The notes under the pieces were generated by a model. It worked only from the letters and a program-made list of their open reading frames with translations, did not search any database and had not been told where the DNA came from. DNA of 64,000 bases from Pedobacter sp. Leaf176 (GTDB lineage Bacteria > Bacteroidota > Bacteroidia > Sphingobacteriales > Sphingobacteriaceae): positions 310,001 through 374,000 of the forward strand of contig NZ_LMPD01000004.1 in the NCBI RefSeq assembly GCF_001424305.1, written 5' to 3'. Positions 55,115-63,095 of this stretch are shown in pieces; within the stretch, counting starts at the first letter, position 1, and every line of letters begins with the position of its first letter. The position numbers were made by a program, and so were the translations under genes.

Positions 55115-55822
55115 ATGAATTCAGTATCACAATTAGATCAAGTTAAAACCGGACCATGGAATGGTGGTCGTTCTCCCTGGTCGGTAGAATATGGTAAAAT
55201 CATGATGTGGTTTTTCCTTTTATCAGATGCTTTTACATTCTCCTCATTATTGATCTATTATGGCGCTCAGCGCTTTTCTAAATCGGCATGGCCTGATCCG
55301 GATTTGGTTTTTCAATCTATTCCCGGCTTAAAAGATAGCGGCGCCCCTTTAGTATTCGTGGGCATCATGACTTTCATCCTTATCTTGAGTTCTGTAACTA
55401 TGGTAATGGCCGTAGAAGCTGGTCACCGTCGTGCTAAAAAAGAAGTTATCTGGTGGATGGTTGCTACCATTATTGGTGGTTTTATGTTCTTGGGTTGTCA
55501 GGCATTAGAATGGAGCCACTTACACCACGAGGGCTTTTGGTGGGGTGAGATTCCAAGCGCTGAGGAATTAAAACATTTATTCACTGGTGATGTATCATTA
55601 GTCGCTGCACAACAGTTTGCAAATTTATTCTTCACCATCACCGGTTTCCATGGTTTCCACGTATTTAGCGGAGTGATGATCAACATTATCATTTTAGTGA
55701 TGACTATCAATGGAACGTTCGAGAGAAGAGGACATTATTTAATGGTGGAAAAAGTTGGTTTATACTGGCACTTCGTGGATTTGGTATGGGTGTTTGTATT
55801 CACTTTCTTCTATTTGGTTTAA
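55115..55822 (+). CDS. Cytochrome c oxidase subunit III, second copy
   Basis: The 235-residue product has about five hydrophobic helices: YGKIMMWFFLLSDAFTFSSLLI, PLVFVGIMTFILILSSVTMVM and EVIWWMVATIIGGFMFLGCQALEW, plus FTITGFHGFHVFSGVMINI and YWHFVDLVWVFVFTFFYLV. The HGFHV and WHFVD boxes are diagnostic for subunit III. It is larger and only partly similar to the first copy. It lies 31 nt downstream. Confidence 0.93.
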   Translation: MNSVSQLDQVKTGPWNGGRSPWSVEYGKIMMWFFLLSDAFTFSSLLIYYGAQRFSKSAWPDPDLVFQSIPGLKDSGAPLVFVGIMTFILILSSVTMVMAVEAGHRRAKKEVIWWMVATIIGGFMFLGCQALEWSHLHHEGFWWGEIPSAEELKHLFTGDVSLVAAQQFANLFFTITGFHGFHVFSGVMINIIILVMTINGTFERRGHYLMVEKVGLYWHFVDLVWVFVFTFFYLV

Positions 55823-55846
55823 TTTTAACATATAAAAATATTTAAC

Positions 55847-56203
55847 ATGTCAGAACATTCACATACAGCCGAAGGTCACGAACACGATGAGCATGCAGGT
55901 ATGACTAAAGGTAAAATCTGGAAAGTAGCCGGCATTTTGTCTCTAATCACAGGTATCGAGTTTATCATAGCATTATGGGCAATCCCTGGTGGGTATATTC
56001 CTCAACATATTGGAAATTACATCTACATTGCATTAACGCTTGTTAAGGCGTTTTATATTGTAGCTTACTTCATGCACTTGAAATATGAGAAGCTTGGTTT
56101 ACAATTAGCACTTACAGTATCATTTATTTTTATTATCTATTTTATAGTATTAATGCTAATTGAAGGTGGATTTTTAAATCTGCACATGTCGGTTCATTCA
56201 TGA
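55847..56203 (+). CDS. Cytochrome c oxidase subunit IV (prokaryotic COX4-like)
   Basis: The 118-residue product has three hydrophobic helices and the prokaryotic subunit IV box KAFYIVAYFMHLKYE. Its N-terminus (residues 4-16) has five His with Glu and Asp between, another His-rich tail like that of CoxA. The stop overlaps the start of the SCO homologue (ATGA). Confidence 0.88.
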   Translation: MSEHSHTAEGHEHDEHAGMTKGKIWKVAGILSLITGIEFIIALWAIPGGYIPQHIGNYIYIALTLVKAFYIVAYFMHLKYEKLGLQLALTVSFIFIIYFIVLMLIEGGFLNLHMSVHS

Positions 56204-56898
56204 GATCATTCTCAATAAAGAAATCATTAATCCTGGTAAGCATTTTGGCAATACCAGGATTTTTGTTTTTTTACTTATTACCACACTTCGCCAAAAACCG
56301 TTATAAAAGTCTTCCAATTTTTGGTGAGAAAATTGTTGCCAAAACATTTCATTCCGTTCGTGGGAAGAAAATTCCCGATACGATATACCATACTGTACCT
56401 GATTTCAGCTTTGTAAACCAAAACAATGAAACCCTCAACTGGTCTTCGTTAAAGGGGAAGATAGTGGTACTAAACTTGTTTTATAAGGAAAGTCCGATTG
56501 CAGAGGTAAATGCCAATATCAAAGAAATTTCCGAGGGCTATCAAAAGAACCCCTTGATTCGTTTTCTGAGTCTTTCCGTAGATCCGCAGGATTATCCTTA
56601 TAATTTAAAATCCTTAGCAGACTCGCTGGGTGCTAAACCGGGCAAATGGGATTTTTTAAGTGGCGATAGTCTGAGCGTTTACCCTTTCATCAGACAGGGC
56701 TTGCTACTCGATATCATTCAGCATGAAGAAGGTGGTAAAACTAAGTTTATTTATGGAAATCAGATAATCCTGCTGGATAACCAGCATAGGATTAGAGGTT
56801 TTTACGAGGTTACTAATGCGGACGCATTAGCTAAATTAGATGATGAAATAAAAGTTTTAGTTGCAGAGGATTTGCGGAATCTTAAAGATGGCAGGTAA
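56200..56898 (+). CDS. SCO1/SenC-family protein lacking copper ligands
   Basis: The 232-residue product has one N-terminal helix (about 9-29) and a thioredoxin fold of the SCO family: VPDFSFVNQNNETLNWSSLKGKIVVLNLFY, then the position where SCO proteins carry CxxxC. Here that segment reads S98-P-I-A-E102, and the later copper-binding His (DHS-type box) reads YGNQIILLD. The whole protein contains no Cys at all. Normal SCO proteins deliver copper to the CuA site of subunit II or reduce its cysteines; this one cannot do so in the usual way. It may have a structural or chaperone role. It overlaps the subunit IV gene. Confidence 0.88.
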   Translation: MRSFSIKKSLILVSILAIPGFLFFYLLPHFAKNRYKSLPIFGEKIVAKTFHSVRGKKIPDTIYHTVPDFSFVNQNNETLNWSSLKGKIVVLNLFYKESPIAEVNANIKEISEGYQKNPLIRFLSLSVDPQDYPYNLKSLADSLGAKPGKWDFLSGDSLSVYPFIRQGLLLDIIQHEEGGKTKFIYGNQIILLDNQHRIRGFYEVTNADALAKLDDEIKVLVAEDLRNLKDGR

Positions 56899-56938
56899 CC
56901 CATGTAGTAAATTTTAATCCCTGAAAGAATTTAATCTA

Positions 56939-57481
56939 ATGGAAAATAATTCAATCGAAAAAAAATATAATATCTGGATAATCATTTTATCAATTGTTAT
57001 TCCTGTAGCCGTAGCTATACTTTTTATGGTTAAGCTTAAAGATTTGGGCATCGATGTAAGTCCTCTTCCTTTTTTACCGCCTATTTACGCGACTATAAAC
57101 GGCATTACTGCAGTTATTTTAGTAGTTGCTGTACGAGCAATCAAAAATGGAAAAGTTCAATTGCATCAAAGCCTGATGAAAGCTGCAATCGGTTGTTCGT
57201 TATTATTTTTAGTAATGTACATTGCCTATCACATGACTACGCCATCGACTAAATTTGGCGGCGAAGGGACTGTTAAATATATTTACTTTTTTATCTTGCT
57301 TACCCATATTTTGCTGTCAATAGCCATAATTCCTTTGGTTCTAGTAACGTACGTTAGAGCCTTGGCAGAAAAATTTGATAAGCATAGAAAGATTGCAAGA
57401 ATTACCTTCCCACTATGGTTTTATGTGGCCGTAACCGGTGTGGTCGTATATCTAATGATATCCCCATATTATCAATATTAA
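56939..57481 (+). CDS. DUF420 membrane protein
   Basis: The 180-residue product has about five hydrophobic helices and the DUF420 pattern: PPIYATINGITAVILVVAVRAIK, HQSLMKAAIGCSLLFLVMYIAYH, ILLSIAIIPLVLVTYVRAL and HRKIARITFPLWFYVAVTGVVVY. Such proteins (CtaM-like in Bacillus) accompany cytochrome oxidases and are needed for assembly in some species. It is the last gene before a terminator. Confidence 0.88.
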   Translation: MENNSIEKKYNIWIIILSIVIPVAVAILFMVKLKDLGIDVSPLPFLPPIYATINGITAVILVVAVRAIKNGKVQLHQSLMKAAIGCSLLFLVMYIAYHMTTPSTKFGGEGTVKYIYFFILLTHILLSIAIIPLVLVTYVRALAEKFDKHRKIARITFPLWFYVAVTGVVVYLMISPYYQY

Positions 57482-57496
57482 TATTCAAATAATTAA

Positions 57497-57522
57497 AGGT
57501 TCAGCTAAAGTGAACCTCTTTT
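57497..57522 (+). terminator. Terminator after the DUF420 gene
   Basis: Perfect 7-bp arms AGGTTCA / TGAACCT with a 7-nt loop followed by CTTTT. It closes the respiratory operon. Confidence 0.75.
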
Positions 57523-57559
57523 ATGACACAATTTTTAAGCGCTTAAATGCGTTTATCTG

Positions 57560-57567
57560 TATATTTG
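57560..57567 (+). promoter_or_regulatory. Candidate -7 element TATATTTG
   Basis: The motif ends 5 nt before ATG 57573, the same distance as in front of prfB. The transcript is probably leaderless or nearly so. Confidence 0.5.
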
Positions 57568-57572
57568 TTGTG

Positions 57573-57845
57573 ATGAAGAAAAAAGTCTTTTTAATCTTAG
57601 TTCTGTTCTCGTTGGCTGCTGCCTCACCGGTAATGGTGAATGCACAATGCTCTATGTGTACTATAAATGCAGAGCAAGGTGTGAAAAATGGAAATACCCA
57701 GGCGGCCGGTTTAAATACAGGTGTTATATATCTTTTGGTAATTCCATATATTCTTGCTACGGTTGTTGGTGTCATATGGTATAAAAAGTATCGTAAAAAA
57801 AATATTCATTTAGATATGAAATCAGACCGCATAAACCTGAACTAG
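57573..57845 (+). CDS. Small exported membrane protein with CxxC
   Basis: The 90-residue product starts MKKKVFLILVLFSLAAASPVMVNAQ (signal peptide), then CSMCTINAEQGVKNGNTQAAG (a CxxC pair directly after cleavage), one transmembrane helix (NTGVIYLLVIPYILATVVGVIW) and a basic tail. I do not know a named family. A CxxC facing the periplasm near oxidase genes suggests redox or metal handling, but that is speculation. ATG 57573 is preferred because a promoter motif ends 5 nt before it; a longer upstream frame lacks a signal peptide. It is followed after 1 nt by the DUF983 gene. Confidence 0.65.
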   Translation: MKKKVFLILVLFSLAAASPVMVNAQCSMCTINAEQGVKNGNTQAAGLNTGVIYLLVIPYILATVVGVIWYKKYRKKNIHLDMKSDRINLN

Positions 57846-57846
57846 T

Positions 57847-58245
57847 ATGTCTGAGAAAACTTCCAAGCTATATGCAATAGTTCATGCAAAATGTCCACAC
57901 TGCCGCAGGGGAGAGATTTTTACAGGTAGTATGTATGGATGGAACATTCAACACACTAAGGAAGTTTGCGGGCATTGCGGTCAGCGTGTTGAGATAGAGC
58001 CTGGTTACTTTTATGCAGCAATGTACGTAAGCTACGCGATGAATGTTATCGAAATGCTTATGGCGAGTTTTCTAACATATTCTGTTGTTGGTGCTTTGGA
58101 AGACAATACTTTTTGGACTTATTTGATTGTTATTTTTGCAGGATGTTTTATTCTTTATCCTTTAAATTACAGATATTCCAGAATTATTTTATTGCATGTC
58201 TTATCACCAAATATAAAATACAAGCCGTATTACGATAAAGTGTAG
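57847..58245 (+). CDS. DUF983 zinc-ribbon membrane protein
   Basis: The 132-residue product has an N-terminal zinc ribbon with two CxxC pairs (CPHCRRG and CGHCGQR, four Cys) and then two hydrophobic helices (VIEMLMASFLTYSVVGAL, TYLIVIFAGCFILYPLNY). This is the DUF983 pattern. In alpha-proteobacteria such genes lie near cytochrome oxidases. It directly follows the CxxC protein, and both likely share its promoter. Confidence 0.88.
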   Translation: MSEKTSKLYAIVHAKCPHCRRGEIFTGSMYGWNIQHTKEVCGHCGQRVEIEPGYFYAAMYVSYAMNVIEMLMASFLTYSVVGALEDNTFWTYLIVIFAGCFILYPLNYRYSRIILLHVLSPNIKYKPYYDKV

Positions 58246-58372
58246 AATGGTTAAGTGTCGAACCATTTGAAATCGTCAATTTAATAACGTGGTTCTGTTC
58301 GAAATGGGCATTTCAATCCAAAATTCAACAATAATGCAATTTAAGACAGTTAATCGTTATCCCTAAAAGCCC

Positions 58373-59035
58373 ATGCTTAAAAAAGAAACACTCGTTTTTA
58401 TTAAAGACGTTGCTGAAAATAATAATAGAGAATGGTTTGCAGAGCACAAACCAAAATATGAAGAAGCTAAAGCCGATGTGCTGGAATTAGTTGCTGCTAT
58501 AATTCCAGAACTTTCTAAAATCGATCCTTTAATTTCCGCTGATCTGGATCCAAAGAAGTGCTTAATGCGCATTTACAGGGACGTTCGTTTCAGTAAGAAT
58601 AAAGACCCTTATAAAAATAATTTCGGCATGTGGTTTTCGTCAAAAAGTAAAGGTGGTAATGAACCAGGCTACTATTTGCACATTCAACCAGGTAAAAGCT
58701 TTATTGCCGGCGGTTATTGGATGCCAGAACCACCACATGTAAAACTTATCCGGCAGGAAATAGATTATAACATCGGCGATTTTAAAGAGATTATTGAAAA
58801 CGAAGAGTTTAAAAAGAATTTTAAACTTGGAACTGCATCAGCACTGAAGAATGCTCCGAAAGGTTATGACCCAGCTGATCCAAATATTGAGTATCTAAAG
58901 CTGAAAAGCTTTGAAGCCACAATGCCTTTAGATGATCAGGAATTTTTTAAACCAACACTCGTTAATAAGTTGATAAGTTCTTTTAAAACGGTTCACCCAT
59001 TAGTTGCATTTTTACGTAACGCAATTGATGCTTAG
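58373..59035 (+). CDS. DUF2461 family protein
   Basis: The 220-residue product matches DUF2461: LVFIKDVAENNNREWFAEHK at the start, then KKCLMRIYRDVRFSKNKDPYK, NFGMWFSSKSKGGNEPGYYL, FIAGGYWMPEPP and a closing helix. The family is common in Bacteroidota and has no assigned function; no signal peptide or membrane segment is present. The 127-nt gap upstream holds no obvious promoter. Confidence 0.88.
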   Translation: MLKKETLVFIKDVAENNNREWFAEHKPKYEEAKADVLELVAAIIPELSKIDPLISADLDPKKCLMRIYRDVRFSKNKDPYKNNFGMWFSSKSKGGNEPGYYLHIQPGKSFIAGGYWMPEPPHVKLIRQEIDYNIGDFKEIIENEEFKKNFKLGTASALKNAPKGYDPADPNIEYLKLKSFEATMPLDDQEFFKPTLVNKLISSFKTVHPLVAFLRNAIDA

Positions 59036-59092
59036 CCATGTTATTTGAATAGATTTGAATTAATGCTATATCTTATTAATCACAACCTGAAA

Positions 59093-59137
59093 CTTGATAC
59101 TCACATCTTGATACTTGATACTCAAAATCCGATACTA
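59093..59137. repeat. TTGATACT short tandem repeat before the OmpA-type gene
   Basis: The unit CTTGATACT appears three times in 59093-59122, then GATACTA at 59131, ending 2 nt before ATG 59140. It resembles 11437-11466, in front of dnaG. Confidence 0.6.
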
Positions 59138-59139
59138 AT

Positions 59140-59979
59140 ATGAAAAATATTTTTTTTGCTTTTGCGCTATTCTTATTTGTTACCTCAATTACATCTTGTG
59201 TTGTCTTATCTCCAAAGAAATATAAAGCACTTTTAGGGACTAAAGATTCCTTATATACGGCCTTTAATGAGGGGCAAATTAAGATTGAAAATCTGGAAGA
59301 TGAGGTTAAGAAGTTGAAAAAAGATACGTCACTTATGGCAGACGATCTGCGTGATTTGCAAAATAGATTTAATGATGTAAACGCCAATTTTAATAAACTA
59401 AAAAATAACAGTTCAACCGAAATTTCCAAATTGTCAGGCGATCTTGCCGCTAGAGAAAAACGTTTAAAGGAAGTTGAAGAGGTATTGCGCAAACGTGATG
59501 AAGCGACGAATCAACTCAAAGAAAAATTACAACAAGCTTTGCTGGGTTTTACCAAGAGTGGTTTAACAGTTGATATAAGAAACGGAAAGGTCTACGTTTC
59601 TCTAATGGACAAACTTTTATTTCCATCTGGAAGTATAGTTATTGATGAAAATGGGAAAAAGGCCTTGGCTCAGCTTGCGAAAGTTTTAAAAGAACAACCG
59701 GAAATTAATATTGCAGTAGAAGGGCATACCGATAATCAGAAAGTAAATAATTTAGGACAGATAAAAGATAACTGGGATTTGAGTGTGCTGCGTTCAACTT
59801 CGGTTGTCAGGTATTTAACAGAAACAGAAAAGGTAGAAAGTGTACGCATGACCGCCACTGGAAAAGGCGAGTTTCAGCCTCTGGGTGCAAATACAAGTGC
59901 TGATGGGAGGAGTAAAAACCGAAGGATTGAAATCGTTCTCTCGCCAAAACTGGATGAATTGTATAATCTGATAAAATAA
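59140..59979 (+). CDS. OmpA-family lipoprotein with coiled coil
   Basis: The 279-residue product has a lipoprotein signal (MKNIFFAFALFLFVTSITSC) followed by a long heptad-like helical region (about 28-135, e.g. IENLEDEVKKLKKDTSLMAD and EEVLRKRDEATNQLKEKLQQ) and a C-terminal OmpA peptidoglycan-binding domain with NIAVEGHTDNQKV and NRRIEIVLS. It would tether the outer membrane to the cell wall. The order lipid anchor, coiled coil, OmpA is a known architecture. Confidence 0.9.
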   Translation: MKNIFFAFALFLFVTSITSCVVLSPKKYKALLGTKDSLYTAFNEGQIKIENLEDEVKKLKKDTSLMADDLRDLQNRFNDVNANFNKLKNNSSTEISKLSGDLAAREKRLKEVEEVLRKRDEATNQLKEKLQQALLGFTKSGLTVDIRNGKVYVSLMDKLLFPSGSIVIDENGKKALAQLAKVLKEQPEINIAVEGHTDNQKVNNLGQIKDNWDLSVLRSTSVVRYLTETEKVESVRMTATGKGEFQPLGANTSADGRSKNRRIEIVLSPKLDELYNLIK

Positions 59980-60040
59980 ATAGGTTGAAATTTTAAAGGA
60001 GGGTGTATCAAAGATTTACGTTGGTTAACTAAGCGAATTT

Positions 60041-60290
60041 TAAGATATTCATCATTCCCAATCCGATAGCTCGGGAAACGGGGAATTGCAATGCAATTGC
60101 AGCTGCTTTAAGATTTCCGCCTGCCTGCGGAAGGCAGGCGGGAGATTAACGGAAAACAAAGTAAACTCTTGCCTTAACTGCTGGATCTTGCTTTTAATAT
60201 AGTCTCCTTGCTTTTATAATTTAGCCAAAATTAATCTTAATTCTGCGATTTAAACTAAATCTTTGTAATTTCCGCTTATCAATCCCTTTC
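60041..60290. repeat. GC-rich interspersed repeat before the LanB gene
   Basis: The 311-nt gap (59980-60290) has a perfect 10-bp hairpin CCGCCTGCCT / AGGCAGGCGG (60117-60126 and 60132-60141, 5-nt loop), a palindrome AATTGCA-a-TGCAATT (60084-60098) and the phrase ATAGCTCGGGAAACGGGG. Its GC content is far above that of the surroundings. I searched both strands for a short Ser/Thr/Cys-rich precursor and saw none. Confidence 0.65.
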
Positions 60291-63095
60291 ATGAAAGTAA
60301 AAATAGCCAAAGATCTAATATTCAGAACACCAAGATTTTCATACACATCTGAGTTGGCAGATTGTTGGGACGAGCTAAAATCAGCAATTTCAATTTCTTC
60401 TGATGCCTTTTATCAAACTATAAAAGATGTACATGCAGATGAGATAGAAACACTGGAGGCTAAAGTACTATTTACAATCTGGAAATATTTTAACAGAGCT
60501 AAGTTTAGATCCACGCCCTACGGAACATTTGCCGGGTTCAGCATTTTACCTGGTGCTATTAATTCTTTAGAACATGGAATAATCGTAGAGGAAAAGCAGG
60601 TTGTTCATGAGTTTATAGACTGGCCATACAAAAACCAACTGAAATTTTCACTTTCAGATTGCCTTGCAAACAACTGTTTATTGTTTACGAATAGTAGTTT
60701 TTATTTTACACCAACAAGCATTCGATACATCGCATGCTCCGATGGGTTATTTGAACTGGCCGAAATTGACAATAATGAATTCGTAGAGCAGATATTAAAA
60801 GCCTGCACACGCCCAATTCGTGTAAATGACCTAATCAGCCTGCTCGATGTTTCAACAGATGGGCAGGCAAATTTATTCGTTTTGCTTGAAGATATGTTAG
60901 CCCTGCAATTGCTTTTAAGTGATAATGATCCTAACATAATTGGTGAAGATTATTTTGGCCGTGTCGGTATAAAACCGTCTATCGAAATTCCAAAATACCT
61001 CATTGCAGAACGAAATGTGATTTCAGGAGGTTTAGATGAAAAAATGTTTTCTGCGATACCTGGATTAATAAACTTAATGCGGCATATTTTGCCAATTGAT
61101 GGGCGTGATGCTCTGAAGCAATTTGTAAATAAGTTTAGGAAAAAGTTTGAGCAAAAGGAAGTTCCTCTATCAATGGCCTTAGATCCGGAAATGGGAATTG
61201 GATACGACGAACTGGAACAGGCCGGTCAGGATGATGATTTTATTGCCCAATTTTACGGTAAGCAAAATAAAAAAACTGAAGAGCTAAACGATAAATTAAA
61301 GCAAAACTTCGAAAGGTTTATTCGTGCTGAATCTTTCCATACAGACCGCGTGATTCAATTAGATAAATTACGTATTCAACTTTCGGATAAGGCAACTGTG
61401 ATTCCGAATTCGTTTAGTATGTTAATGTCAATTTCTGATGATCTGATTTGTGTAGATCAAACAGGAGGAAGCACCGCTAATGCACTAAGTGGCCGGTTTA
61501 CGATTGCGAATGACGAAGTTTATCAGCATTGTAAGCGAATCGGTAAAATCGAACAGGAAGTAAATTCCGACGTGTTGTTTTTTGATGTTGCTTATATGGT
61601 AGAAACGAATGTAGATAACATCAACAGAAGGAAACTGGTTTATGATCATCAACTCTCTATTTTGAATTTTGACACCTCTGAAAGCCCGCTAACTTTGGAT
61701 GATATTATGCTTTCTGTACAAGGAAGTGAAGTCATATTAAGATCCAGGAAATTGAATAAAAGAATCGTTCCCAGGATGGCTTCAGCATATAATTACGCCC
61801 GATCGGATTTGTCCGTTTTCAGATTGCTTTGTGATTTACAACATCAGGGTATTCAAACCAATCTAACCTTTTTTTTAGAGCACTTATATCCCGATTTACC
61901 ATATTATCCGCGTGTTCAATATCAGAATATAGTTTTATCTCATCAAAAATGGCAAGTTAGAAAAGCAGATTTATCGGCCATGAATGTTAATGATCTGAGA
62001 ACTTACCTGAATAAATTGGGTGTTAGTGATTATTTCAAAGCTGGCTTATCAGATCAAACTCTATGTTTTAACAAGAATACGAACTTAGATTTGACCGCTT
62101 TTCTTCAACATGTGCTCAAGCAAGATAAAGTATACCTTGAGGAGGTGCTAATTCCACAAGAAAGCACTGTAATTGATGAAAAGGATAATCCATATTTGGC
62201 TCAGTTTATACTTAATATTTACCATGATGAACAAATCTACAGCGGATTTAGTAAAGCCAACTCAGAAATAACTCCGGTGAAAGAATTTTTCCCGCCAGGG
62301 AAAGAATGGTTATATTTTGAAATTTATTGCCATCAACAACGTTCAGATATGCTATTGAGTGGACCAATCGCCCACTTTTTAGACGCTTACAAAAGCCTAA
62401 TTAAGTCCTGGTTTTTTATTCGCTATAACGAAAACGGTTATCATTTAAGGCTGCGGATCTTATTAAATGATGAAAATGACGGACAGATCCTCACTTCTTC
62501 ATTTTCTGATTATCTTGAGGAGTATCTATCTGCTGGTTTAATATCGGATTTACAATTGAGAACCTATCGTAGGGAAACCCAGCGTTACGGAACGAATTTG
62601 ATTGAAGAAATTGAACGGCACTTCTCGTCGGACAGTCATTTCGTGTTATCCTTATTTGAAACCAATCCTGATGCAATTAATAAATATAAATTATGCTCTG
62701 ATTTGGTAGAGAAAATACAGGCGAAAGCTTTGTTTAACGATAAAGTATTTACTGAAGTAATCAAAATGATGTCTGATTCATTTAATGAAGAGCACCATCT
62801 GGAGGCGTCTGATTTTAAAAAGATGAATACCCAGTATCAAATTTATCGTAAAACAGAATATATTAATTTAACCGATAATCAGTTAATTGCTTTTAATTCA
62901 TTTGCGGATTCTTTTATTAATATTTTAAAAATCTGCAATCCAGAAAGGATGGTTCAATTGTTCAGCGATCTGCTACACATGCACGTAAACCGCTTATTTA
63001 ATAAAGATCAGCGAACACATGAAATGGTTGTGTATTATTTCTTATTAAAAGAAGTGCAAAGAAGAAATGCGATGAAGAATTTTAAACCATTTTAA
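60291..63095 (+). CDS. Full-length LanB-type lantibiotic dehydratase
   Basis: The 934-residue product resembles class I lanthipeptide dehydratases, which glutamylate Ser/Thr of a precursor using Glu-tRNA and then eliminate glutamate. The N-terminal lantibiotic-dehydratase part has the family box FNRAKFRSTPYGTFAGFSI (near residues 67-85). The C-terminal SpaB/thiopeptide-type elimination domain begins near residue 675 (EWLYFEIYCHQQRSDMLLSG, then SWFFIRYNENGYHLRLRILL). Both halves are present in one chain of about the usual size (NisB 993). No LanC cyclase, peptidase, transporter or precursor is visible in this window. It converges with, and overlaps by a few bases, the sensor kinase gene. Confidence 0.92.
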   Translation: MKVKIAKDLIFRTPRFSYTSELADCWDELKSAISISSDAFYQTIKDVHADEIETLEAKVLFTIWKYFNRAKFRSTPYGTFAGFSILPGAINSLEHGIIVEEKQVVHEFIDWPYKNQLKFSLSDCLANNCLLFTNSSFYFTPTSIRYIACSDGLFELAEIDNNEFVEQILKACTRPIRVNDLISLLDVSTDGQANLFVLLEDMLALQLLLSDNDPNIIGEDYFGRVGIKPSIEIPKYLIAERNVISGGLDEKMFSAIPGLINLMRHILPIDGRDALKQFVNKFRKKFEQKEVPLSMALDPEMGIGYDELEQAGQDDDFIAQFYGKQNKKTEELNDKLKQNFERFIRAESFHTDRVIQLDKLRIQLSDKATVIPNSFSMLMSISDDLICVDQTGGSTANALSGRFTIANDEVYQHCKRIGKIEQEVNSDVLFFDVAYMVETNVDNINRRKLVYDHQLSILNFDTSESPLTLDDIMLSVQGSEVILRSRKLNKRIVPRMASAYNYARSDLSVFRLLCDLQHQGIQTNLTFFLEHLYPDLPYYPRVQYQNIVLSHQKWQVRKADLSAMNVNDLRTYLNKLGVSDYFKAGLSDQTLCFNKNTNLDLTAFLQHVLKQDKVYLEEVLIPQESTVIDEKDNPYLAQFILNIYHDEQIYSGFSKANSEITPVKEFFPPGKEWLYFEIYCHQQRSDMLLSGPIAHFLDAYKSLIKSWFFIRYNENGYHLRLRILLNDENDGQILTSSFSDYLEEYLSAGLISDLQLRTYRRETQRYGTNLIEEIERHFSSDSHFVLSLFETNPDAINKYKLCSDLVEKIQAKALFNDKVFTEVIKMMSDSFNEEHHLEASDFKKMNTQYQIYRKTEYINLTDNQLIAFNSFADSFINILKICNPERMVQLFSDLLHMHVNRLFNKDQRTHEMVVYYFLLKEVQRRNAMKNFKPF

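Noticed and set aside
59076..59492. 138-residue minus-strand frame antisense to the OmpA lipoprotein gene
   Set aside because: Ser/Phe-rich shadow of a coiled-coil coding sequence; no promoter or homology.
59980..60290. Search for a lanthipeptide precursor upstream of LanB
   Set aside because: Both strands were read; only frames of fewer than 15 codons without Cys/Ser/Thr-rich cores were found.
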